Assembly (NCBI GenBank): GCA_963931865.1
Contig: OZ007510.1
Span: 1,697,205 to 1,761,204, forward strand
From: Axinella damicornis
Lineage: Eukaryota; Porifera; Demospongiae; Axinellida; Axinellidae
DNA length: 64,000 nucleotides
Direction of reading: 5' to 3'
Below, in pieces: positions 54,491-64,000 of this stretch. The notes below the pieces were generated by a model. It did no database searches, was not told the origin of the DNA, and was given only the letters and a program-made list of their open reading frames with translations. Positions within the stretch are counted from its first letter, which is position 1; each line of letters opens with the position of its first letter. Made by a program: the position numbers and the translations under genes.

Positions 54491-57400
54491 ATGATGGCTT
54501 TGCCTTTGGCTCACCGAGTGCTGTTTTCAGCGACACAGCGCTGTGTGCCTGCGTCTATGATAACCTGGAGTACGAGCCAGCGACTACTCTACGGTCTTCA
54601 CGTTGAATGTGGGCGGAACAGCAGGCCAACGTCAACAGTGATGCGCATGTACAGCAGTGAAGCTGACACCTTGCGTGTGAGTGAGAATGGCAGGACGCTT
54701 ACTGTTGCATGGCAGAGTGACAGACATGAGAGTACCTATCACTCTTTGTGGCTGAGGCACAACTGCCGGTGCCCAGACTGTGTGGAAGCTTCGAGTGGGC
54801 AAAAGCTGGTATTACCACAAAGAGACTTGCAACAGGGGCTGGAGATAAAGTCTGCAACCATACCTGGTACGGCTCAGTCTAAATACTCGATTGTATGGTC
54901 TCCCATGCAATCACCCTCAGTTGCGGATTGTTTTTCAGCGTCCTTCCCCAGTGCATGATATTCCCACATGCACCGCATTTCTAGCGTCAGGGGATAATCT
55001 GCAGCTCAGTTGGTCCTGTGGACACAGTGGTCACATCAGCTTGAGGCAGCTAAGGGAAACCTGCTACTCTCGTCATATGCAGCAGAAGAGATATCAAGAA
55101 ACAATTCCACTTACTGCTGTGAGCTCGAGATAGGAAAATAGAATATTACCACTGGGTCCTATCATCATATAACAGCTAACTACAGATGATTGTCATGAGG
55201 AGTGGGCATGATTTAATGACTGGGGTAGCATGAGGTTTAAACCCATATCCTTTTAAGCCATGCATGCGCAACCTATGTTGAAAATGAGTCCATGTATGTG
55301 TTTCACAGGAATCAATTCCTCGGCTAAGTGCTACAGAACTAGACAGTGACAGAGGACTCTGGGAGTAAGCTATCACTGCATGCTTGAATGGACCTCAAAG
55401 CAGATTTGTCTGTATGCATGTCCATGAGTCACTCTTTGTGTATAGGTGGCTGAGGGACCTAAATGTGTATGGACTGTGTCTTCTCACAGGCATCCCAGCC
55501 AAACAAGGAGAAATCAAAACGGTATACATGTATACATTTGTAGAATGACTGTTGTGCAATAATTATAGCTACACTCTGCTGTTTGTACTGAAGGTAACAT
55601 AGCATTAATTTACGTCATCACAGGTTGCTGAAAAGATATCCCACTTGCAGAAGACCATCTATGGTGAGGTAAGTGGTTAGGTCTGCCAAGATTATGTGCA
55701 CAGTGTAACATGATCAGTCACCTTTTGCCAGGGTTCTGATGCAATGATGCAATATGTTCTGATACCATATTCATGAGCAAGCTATAACTTAATTGGCCAT
55801 GCACATTTTAGTAACAGTGAACTCACCATGTACAGAAGGTCATATTTACCTCGTGTGTGCATGTGCAAGCAGGGTTAAGTAGTACTGCCAACTGTCTGGG
55901 CCCATTAGACTCCCCCAAACATAAGCAATTCTCAATTCCCCCCAAGATAAATAAACCTCTACATGTAGAAAAAATACTGGGAACGACGCTACTCTTGTGG
56001 TTGAGACTTACATATTGCTGCAACAAATACAGTATTTTACTGAATGTTTTGATCACTATTCAGCGATCAACAGTAGTAGAATGAGGCAGGTGTACTGGTG
56101 TCAGTGAGCTCATGTCCCAGCTACACCAATCCAGCAGTAGTGTTGACTGTTATCAAGTTTGAGGGAAGTTTCCCCCACTAAAGGCCCTGAAATAAACACT
56201 GTTCATTCCCAGGTGCTCGTACTGAGCCTGGGAATGAGACTACCACAAGAGCCCATGGCCGTAGGGCCTCCTGCATTGCCTTGCACATGTAATGGGTATA
56301 CAAGAGCCCATACATATATACACCAGACGTTTCAGGTGGTTACGATGAAGAATCCAATGAACATTGCCTACACTACCATCCCACTTGATGTGCACGTAGA
56401 CCTGGTCTACTACGAATCACCTCCTGGGCTGCAGCTACTTCACTGCATCAGGTATTATTGCATGAGATTATTCAGCTGTGCATGAGGACATTCAGCTATG
56501 CAGGAGTAATCATTACTCACTTAGCTTCCCTCCTCCCCACACACAGGAATGATCCTTGCGTGCAAGGGGGAAGGAGCATTCTCTTGGACGCTTTTCCAGT
56601 CCTAGAAGAAATGAGAAGACTCTTTCCAACACACTTTGCCACCCTTGTCAGAGTGCCTGCCACTTTCCAGAAGATCCACTATGACCGGTATACATACACT
56701 GTAGCTACATGCCCTAACCTCATGCCCAGACCTTTCTGGAGTAGGAGTAGTAGCTAGATGTACATGCATCCATTCTGTATCATTTAGGCCTGAGCCAGTT
56801 GAAATGAAGTACCAGAGACCTCATGTCGTGGTGGACACCAAAGGAAAAGTGAGTCAGAGTATGTGATGGACTCCCAGAGTATGCGATTAACCCCTGGTGA
56901 GTCAGAGTGTGTGATGGACTCCCAGAGAATGCGATTAACCCCTGGTGAGTCAGAGTATGTATATATATGTCTGATGGACTCCTAGCAAGTCAGAGTATGC
57001 GTTGAACTCCAGAGTATGTGATGGACTCTTAAGGTGATGAACTCCTGTTAAGTCAGATTTGCGGAATGACGGTACAAATCGACACCGCAACTACAACTAT
57101 AGTGTGGGGTTCACTGATGATGGTCTGTTGTTGTCATACTGCCATTCATGTTGCTGTTGGTTCTTTTCTCTTTCCTGTTTGTCTGTCTGTGTTTGTCTGG
57201 TCTGTCTCTGTTTGTCTTCTCTTTCCCATTCCCCTCACATCCCCCCCCCCCCCCCCCCCAATGACACCAAAAAAAAAACAAAAAAATTTTGTTCGTTCTG
57301 TATCAGCCCGAGTTAGCGACCTTGAAGCTGACAACGCTGCTCTGCGCCAAGATTCATGCAGAAGTCAACAGACTGAAGGAATCCTCCTCCTCCCAAAGTA

Positions 57401-59545
57401 CAGAACCTAACAAGTCGAACCCCCCTCACACCCCTCATTCGCTCTTCCCATCTCAGTCATGTCCGGATCTCAAAGACAGCTCACCCTCATCTCGGTCCAC
57501 ATCTCCAGCTGTACTCTCATCTACATCTAACTCTCGTAATCAGTGGTTTACCAAGCAACGAAGCCAGCAATCTCCCAAGCCCAACGATCATCACACATCT
57601 TCACCCTCGAATCGAAAACGTTCACCAGCCAGCCATCTTCCGGAGATTCGTTACCTGCGTAGAATTGATTGCAACGATAATATTGATCACATAAAGCAAT
57701 CCCTCACCGAGGCTAAGATCCGCATTGATGATTGTTTCATCGAACAGACTGTACCCCAGGAGCACTTCAAGGGTCGCTCAAATTTGTGCGAATCATACTC
57801 CTCAACCAGAAACGTGCCGATGAGTTTGCCTCTGCACTCAAATCCGATCCCACCCTAACATGGAAGCTTGCCCTAAAGCAACCGATGATCTCAAAAAGTC
57901 CGAAGACCGCTCCCATTACTCCTCATGCGGCCCGTAAGACCAACCTTGCAAATTCTACCGGATAGATCCGCCTTGGTATCAACTGGCCCATATATACATA
58001 TATAATAATAAATATTTATGTATATACTTCTCTCCCGCACTCCCCAATTCCTGTCTGCATGACCGTCTTCTTATGTTTCCCTGTATATATTCCATATGGA
58101 CTGAAGTTCCTCTATATATCTAAGTCTTCGTTTACTGTACTGTTCCGTTTCCGTTATCGTTATTGGTGTGTTTTTGTAAAATGTCTCATAAGCTCTCATG
58201 AGCTGGCTGCTCCTGGCAGGTGACAAAAGAGTTTGATTGATTGATTTGATTGATAGTGTTACATATGTTCCTTTTATTGACAGATTACTGGAATTAACTG
58301 GGCTCCACTGTTTGAGGGACCTCTGTATGTAGCAGAGGTCAGTTTCAGCAAGAGATAAGTGTGCAACTGCCATATGGTATCCACTACCACCATCTCGGCA
58401 GTATGACGTGGCAAACAGTGTGGTTAACATGTACATAGGCTGTGTAAACTCTGTGGTAATCACAATTAATTTCACAATTAGGAGCCAGCAGCTGCTACTA
58501 CATTACCACTGATTGGTGTACTTCATACTGCCGAGATGGTGGCAATTGATACCATATGGCAGTTGCACACTCTTATTGTTATGAACTCTTGGTTTCAGGC
58601 ATAAACATTCCAGCATGACATTCATTGCAATTAATGGCAGCATGTGTGGTATGTGGTTGGTACAATTCACACTGTTCATTGGCGGCAGTGTGGTATGTGG
58701 TTGGTACAATTCACACTGTTCATTGGCGGCAGTATTACATGTGTGGTATATATGTTGCTGATACACCAATCAGGAAGATGTTGAACCCTACTATGAAGCC
58801 TACACCTGTTTGGCAAAGATGCTAGAGAAATCAAACTTGAAGGTACTGTAGTACTGTCATGATCCCATGCATATTTACTGCACATGAAGAATGGGACAGT
58901 GATTGTGAACTTCTGTTCTGGTTTGCACTGCAGCTGTTTCATATGTTGCAACCTGGAGAAGCCATCACATTCAACAACAGACGTATCCTACATGGAAGGA
59001 CAGCTATAGAACTTAACGGGGGTGTTCGACACCTGGAGGTATAGTGCATGGTTTAAGATTCACACACACACACACAAGCTGTCTTCCCGACTTGAAGTAA
59101 TGGTTTGCATCACATAGCCTCATTTACGTTCTTTCTGTTCTTCGGTTTGTGCTGTTTTGTGTTGATGGATGTGGGAAGAGCGGCGCGGCGCTCTTCCGCA
59201 TCCGTGTATTATTGTCAACACAAAATGGGGTAGGCCTGGGAACGAGGCTATGCATGCCAGGTGTGAGAGCCCTAAAATGTCCGTCTTCCCAACATCAAGT
59301 AATTGTTTGTATCCCTGAAAATAAATATAGCCATGCCCTGGGTGTGAAGTATACTTGTTGGAGTGCACCATACATTTTTCTAATTCTAACACAGAGTGAT
59401 CACATGCATGACAGCTGGTTGATGTTGTTTTCTTCAGGGTGTTTATCTCAACATTGACGAATTCAAGAGTAAGTTCCAAGTGCTATCGTCTAAACTCAAC
59501 AAAAAGGACCCGGCAAAACATGTCTTCAACCAGTGCATGCTATAG
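54491..59545 (+). CDS. BBOX1: Gamma-butyrobetaine / trimethyllysine dioxygenase-like, complete, 12 exons
   Basis: Fe(II)/2-oxoglutarate oxygenase of carnitine synthesis. Exons: 54491-54866, 54952-55118, 55309-55364, 55446-55521, 55624-55668, 56336-56451, 56547-56687, 56788-56848, 58284-58337, 58774-58842, 58934-59038, 59438-59545; all phases agree; 457 residues. N-terminal domain: LWLRHNCRCPDC supplies zinc ligands Cys92, 94 and 97, with His150 or His153 in WSCGHSGH. Catalytic jelly roll: HVD (His260, Asp262) and the distal His407 in RRILHGR give the iron triad; PPGLQLLHCI is the usual core strand. The N-terminal 55 residues, basic and Ser-rich ending RMYSSEA, look like a mitochondrial presequence, which fits trimethyllysine dioxygenase; the distinction from gamma-butyrobetaine dioxygenase is not settled by sequence I can see. 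A retroelement fragment lies in intron 8. Confidence 0.9.
56850..57010. repeat. About 48-bp tandem repeat in dioxygenase intron
   Basis: Three imperfect copies of units containing GAGTCAGAGTATGTGATGGA and GCGATTAACCCCTGGT. Confidence 0.75.
57060..58254 (+). mobile_element. Non-LTR retrotransposon fragment: ORF1-like remnant fused to a 3' end
   Basis: Plus-strand coding remnant with a coiled-coil-like start (ARVSDLEADNAALRQ), a Ser/Pro/Asn-rich middle, and a folded-looking C-terminal part (YLRRIDCNDNIDHIKQSL, later IILLNQKRADEFASALKSD), broken by at least two frameshifts. It is followed directly by a 3' UTR ending in TTGATTGATTGATTTGATTG repeats, a common LINE tail. No reverse transcriptase is present, so it is an internally deleted copy. 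The left border is uncertain. Confidence 0.55.
59115..59250. mobile_element. MITE of the TAGCCTCGTTCCC family in dioxygenase intron 11
   Basis: Starts TAGCCTCATTTACG and ends GCCTGGGAACGAGGCTA, with an internal GTGTTGA/TCAACAC inverted repeat; flanks TGCATCACA and TGCATGCCA (7/9). A second related copy, right end only clear, ends near 37237. Confidence 0.65.
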
Positions 59546-61343
59546 CTAAATTCCTCCAGATCATGTCAGTACTGGTAATGATATTATTATAGTGTTCAAA
59601 TTATACAGCTTCATTAATGATTCTCATGTTGTAGTATTAATAGTCCAGTCAGTTTCACCGGTGTAAACATGTGCACATTGGCATTCACCAGCCAGTACTT
59701 TCTTGGCTAGCCGTCTAAACTGTCTGAATTATCCAGCACAATTTTTTCAATTGGATGATCAACTTCTAGCTTAATTCCTCCAAAATCTTCAGCTTTCACT
59801 GTCTTTCTAATGACAATGCAGCCGACTAAATCTCCTTGATTGTCCAAATCTGCTTGACATGGAGATCAATTTTTCCAGGAACGAACGGCGTGGAGCACCA
59901 AACACGGACAAGTTGTAAGTGAGCAGACACTCAAAGTTAACGGTTGGATGACAGCATTGCCAGGAATCTGGCTGTTCGAAACAGCGGAAGCAGCAGCTGC
60001 AGGCAATGAACTGCCTGTTATATCATGTACTGTAAAAAAGGAGAAGGGTTGTTTAGCCAGGATCTGGTCACCTCAGTTGCATCTCAGTACCGCCTCCACT
60101 GCGGTGATCAAGGAATGAGCACACAAGTGGCTACAGTCTACTTTGATCCTATTAGTAGCTAACAGATAGGAATCCAAAACCTTGCTGTTGAGATCACCTA
60201 TAATAATATTATAGCTAGGTCAAGTTTCTAAAGTGTATGCAGCTGCACTTCCAAACTTGGCAATGTGCATTCAAGCAGATCATTTACACTGCATGTGCAT
60301 GCTTGACCACTATAATAGGTCTTCCAACAGCCATACAGATGGGTAAGCTAAGTCACGTAACCAAAAATGTATAATTATAGGTACGTGACTTAGCTTACCC
60401 ATCTGTATGGCTGTTGGAAGACACCACAGTGGAGGAGGCACTGAGATGCAATGCAGTGATCAGAGCCTGGTTAAAACAACCCTTCCATTTTACATATAAT
60501 GGAAATTGAGCCAGCCCCTGCAGAATCCCCTTCTTTCACACTGGTGGGGTCCAGGGAAACACAATGCCAAACATTGTACTATAGAGATTTGTACTGGATT
60601 TGTGCCTCCATACACATTCTCAGGCCTAAAGGCCTGCATGGGAACAAGACTGTATCCACGCAGCACCCAGGACAAACCTCAGCCAGCAATACCGGTAAGT
60701 GCTCTCCGTATATAATCAGTGCTGTCAAAAGCTGCTGGTCAGCTCAGGATTAGCTATACACTCCACTGATGAAGGCCATGAAACCTGCATGGATACAGAG
60801 AGGCGTGCATGTATCCCCAATGGCTAAAATGTACATGAACAAGCATACGCATGTAGCTGCTAGCAATAGAATATCAGTCAGATGGTTAATTCACTAGGAC
60901 ACTAACGCATCCACAGATGTGAATTGCCATCAGAATGTGCAAAACATAAGCAGCTATTGTAACCATAGAGCTGTTTCAATTTACAGGCAAAATAACTACA
61001 TGCGTGCATGTACAATGGTTGGCTGGCTGATAAAAGATGCCCTTAGGAATTATGTGTGAATGGCAGCTGTCTGAATAGCATAGCAGGATGTCACGTAAGA
61101 AGCGTGTTTCAAGAGTAGAGTTAGCAGTGGATCAGTTGGCAGCTAGCTAGTGGCAGTAATACTAATATGTTAAGGTTTATAAAATTCATATTCTGTGCAG
61201 TCATGGTTAGCCAGCAACAGGAAAATTGTAGCCATTACATTGCAACTTCGGTAACTGGTTTGGTTAAAAATTACCAGCAAGTAGCTATAGCTATTTTCCA
61301 GTGTGAATACATAATTTTTGGTGGTGAACTGCAAGCTGACTGA
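59546..61343. other. Spacer between dioxygenase and Fringe-like genes
   Basis: 1.8 kb holding the dioxygenase 3' UTR, the palindrome at 60319-60422 and the Fringe-like promoter. No gene, poly(A) hexamer or promoter motif was recognised. Confidence 0.5.
60319..60422. mobile_element. Perfect 41-bp inverted repeat around a 22-bp spacer
   Basis: Arms 60319-60359 and 60382-60422 are exact inverses, from GTCTTCCAACAGCCATACAG inward. The spacer is AT-rich. Likely a very young MITE or foldback; no target duplication was identified. Confidence 0.65.
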
Positions 61344-64000
61344 ATGCGGAGTGTTTTAAGCTTCTCCAAGGTGACCTTCTTTTGTGCCCTCCTTGGAGTA
61401 CTTGGCACAGTGGAATATGTCATCATCCTGTACATTAGTGGAGCTCAGCTCATTTCCAGTGATAAACTCACTGTACTTCGCACAGTGTCTGACAAAGTGG
61501 GTTATGCTAACAACTCAATCGGAATGTGGTTAGCTTTGGAGGCACACTCTATACAGGTGGACAGAATACAGCCAGAAGATTCAGAGAAGTACGCCCAAAA
61601 TGGTCAGAGAAGAACACAGATGATGAATGATAGTATATTGCCGGTGCAAGGAGAAGTGGTGACGAGAGAATTGTCTGGAGTCATAACTCATCGAGGTAAC
61701 CTCAAAGTGTCATCCACAAACAGAGCCAAATGTAGGAGAACACTTGAGCCACTTGTAGAGTGCCTCGAGCGCCCTGCAAGGAACCTCATTGGATATGAAC
61801 AGGATGGAAATGACATCATGCTCACTCTCAGGACTACGGTGAAGTTCCATGAAAAGAGACTACCAGTCCTGCTCCAGACGTGGCTGAGCACAGTCAACCT
61901 CAGCAACGTGTTCCTTGTGACTGATGGAAGAGATAGTGCTTTGGAAAGAAAGACAGCTGATGCAGGTAGCTAGCTATAAAGAATAACTAGCTAGTATTAA
62001 AAATTATACTTGAAAAGGTATAGTACTGTGTGCTCCAACATTATGCATCCCACCCCCAGCTTCACTAGCTGGAGGTTGCTCATAATGCATGCAGTGTGGT
62101 TTTTCTACATTGCAAGAAGCTGATATGGGAATGTATTGGGTCATGCTATGTGTCTGAGATTGAGCTGATCGAGTGGTCATTAGTAAATGTGTTGTCAATA
62201 CTTCCAGGGATGAAATACATAGTGTCACAGCCTGGATATGCAAGGTATTCGTTATTGTTAAATCGGATCCATTATATAGCTAGAGCTTTACCGTTTCATT
62301 GTATGTCTTACTCTATACTATGCATGCCGTAGACTGTGTCTCAAAGCTGGAGATGAAATGGCAACACTATTCCAACCTCAAAGTGAGCATTACAAGTGAG
62401 TTGAAGGCACATTAGCATGAGACATGCAGTAATTCAAGGCTGAGCATGGATGGATTGCACACACACACACACACACACACCTACCTCAGCTGGCTTTGTC
62501 ACATTGATGATGACATCTATGTCAACTTTGAAATCTTAGTCCAAACTCTGAGTAAGTTTTATCCCAAGAAGGAGCCGGTCTATATTGGCAGGTCAGGCTC
62601 AGACTGGTTCAAACGCCGGCAGGTGAAGAAGTCAGCGAAGCTTGGTACGCCCGGTCAGAGGTACCACTTTGCTGTGGGGGGCATGTACTGCCTCAGCAGA
62701 GCTATGCTGGAGATGGCAAAACCATATATTGTGTGAGCAGTACTTCACGATCATTTTTTCAGGCTTACACAGTGAATCTATTCCTACATGTGATTTATTA
62801 TCGATGGATGATTCATATATTATAGCTAGTAGAGAAAAGCGGCTGTCTGGCGTTAATATTGCTATTTTGTTTGCGTGTACATGTTCAGAGGGAGTAAAGC
62901 TTTTGGAAATTCCTGCACCAGAACAATGGAGCCAGAGGATGTCACAATGGGAATTATTGTTGGTAAGAGCTGTAGCGATATTATAGCTTTGGTGTGACAA
63001 TTCACACAAGTTCACACTTTGAGCGCCATGTAGTGGTCCATTTCAAGAGGATGAATCTCAGTCCTCCTCAAACTCCTGCACAATCATAATAATGTCACCT
63101 CCCTCCCTCCCTTCCCTCATAGAAGTTGTGTTGAAGAAGCACCTTAGACGAACAAAGTTGATTCACACCCACGGCTTGAACTTACCCTCAGAAGTCAACC
63201 CTCTATCCCTCCGGGACCAGATTGCATTTGCCTATGGGTATGGAGCTGTTAAGTGGGGAAACCACATAAACATTATAACAGTTCCAGACCCACTCTTCAC
63301 TTACACAGAGGACCAAACACGGTAAATATTAAAATCATCATGTACAGCGCAGATTACTGGCTACGTAAGTTTTATCTAGAAAACTATTGTAGACTTGCTC
63401 TCTGTAGTGCTTCATAACAAAGTATGGAATGGTGGGGATTGTTAGGGCTAGTAACAGAAGTTTGCTATCCACAGATGGAGCAGCATCCTCCCTAGGCCGC
63501 CTTAGGGCTCATGCTGCTTCAGCAGCATGAGCCCTAAGACGGCCTAGGGAGGAGCATGAGCCCTAAGGCGGCCTAGGGAGGATGCTGCTCCATCTGTGGA
63601 TAACATATATACCTGGCAAATACTACAGTTGCTGTGTGCACTATGTTAGTAGCTAACCAGAGCTTTAAATTTGAACGACCTTTACCATGCACTAGTGAGG
63701 AGTATACGCGTTGTGATTGAAAGTGGGACAGAGGGAGGTGGGTGGGTGTGGGTTCACCTAAGGATAAACCACCATGGCCGTGCCTGGCCTTGGTTGTACA
63801 AAGGCCTTGGTTGGCTATATTTTTCTCCTCCTTTTCACGAATTTGGCTGATAATTGTCTGGTCTGGAAGCCAAGGTCAAATTCGGTCGGGATGGGCAGTC
63901 ATTAGCCGAGAGCAGCGATCATTGAAACTTCATTACTCCCAATGCAGGTTCATGTCTCTCCACTGCCATCTTCATCCAGACGTGGACTGGTGTGCAGAGA
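61344..64000 (+). CDS. fng: Fringe-like beta-1,3-N-acetylglucosaminyltransferase, 3' end beyond window
   Basis: Golgi type II enzyme that extends O-fucose on Notch EGF repeats. Exons: 61344-61965, 62333-62382, 62490-62732, 62889-62962, 63123-63321, 63948 to beyond 64000. A signal-anchor helix (about residues 7-30, VTFFCALLGVLGTVEYVIIL) precedes a stem of about 120 residues. The catalytic domain opens at IMLTLRTTVKFHEKRLPVL with LVTDGRD, then WLCHIDDDIYVNFEIL with the Mn-binding DDD, VGGMYCLSRAMLEMAKPYI, EPEDVTMGIIV, IHTHGLN and SLHCHLHPDVDWC near the window end. These blocks follow Fringe rather than core-1 synthase. The junction 62382/62490 does not keep phase with the donors I can see, so a small exon or another donor is missing there. 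Confidence 0.85.
62459..62480. repeat. (AC)n microsatellite before a Fringe-like 3' splice site
   Basis: About 11 AC units within 10 bp of the acceptor at 62490. Confidence 0.9.
63466..63602. mobile_element. Perfect 50-bp inverted repeat in the last Fringe-like intron
   Basis: Arms 63466-63515 and 63553-63602 are exact inverses (TATCCACAGATGGAGCAGCA inward). The 37-bp centre is itself a partial copy of the arm (CATGAGCCCTAAGACGGCC), so the hairpin appears to have grown by local copying. Confidence 0.7.

Overview
This is animal nuclear DNA. Every gene I recognise has introns with GT-AG borders. The set includes metazoan signalling and regulatory families: a Daple/Girdin (CCDC88) protein, a C/EBP-type bZIP, a Nova-type KH protein and a Fringe glycosyltransferase. 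Genes are compact, introns are mostly 50-500 bp, and spacers are full of short inverted-repeat transposons and minisatellites. That suits an early-branching metazoan such as a sponge, but the taxon is inference. A 200-bp run of N marks an assembly gap at 38165-38364.

Layout. 560-22444 (minus): a complete CCDC88 gene in about 36 exons, with a Hook domain, a long coiled coil built from repeated exon cassettes, and a C-terminal PDZ ligand ending YGCV. 23005-26264 (minus): EAPP in five exons, sharing a 289-bp divergent promoter with an intronless rBAT-like SLC3/alpha-amylase-fold membrane protein (26554-28590, plus). 29220-29960 (minus): a C/EBP-like factor, divergent from a phospholipase B1-like gene (from 30392, plus). 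The phospholipase gene carries two identical 978-bp TTAA-flanked elements in one intron and runs up to the gap without its C-terminal catalytic half. 41861-43173 (plus): Nova-like protein with three KH domains. 43.2-54.4 kb is gene-poor; its one convincing gene is a small Cys-rich single-pass membrane protein (minus) with two possible last exons. 54491-59545 (plus): a 12-exon gamma-butyrobetaine/trimethyllysine dioxygenase. 61344-64000 (plus): a Fringe-like gene cut by the window end.

The genes do not form one pathway. Links known from these families: Daple connects Dishevelled and G-alpha to Wnt signalling, Fringe modifies Notch EGF repeats, and carnitine synthesis and lipid hydrolysis are both lipid metabolism.

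The most unusual features are: (1) intragenic cassette duplication with differing intron content in the Daple coiled coil; (2) long purine/pyrimidine microsatellites sitting directly on 3' splice sites, always pyrimidine on the transcribed-RNA sense; (3) duplicated transmembrane last exons in the Cys-rich gene; (4) two inverted-repeat transposon families with clean 9-bp and 7-bp target duplications, one of which appears to have seeded a minisatellite. Exon borders were read by eye from splice signals and reading phase; two junctions are unresolved and are flagged.
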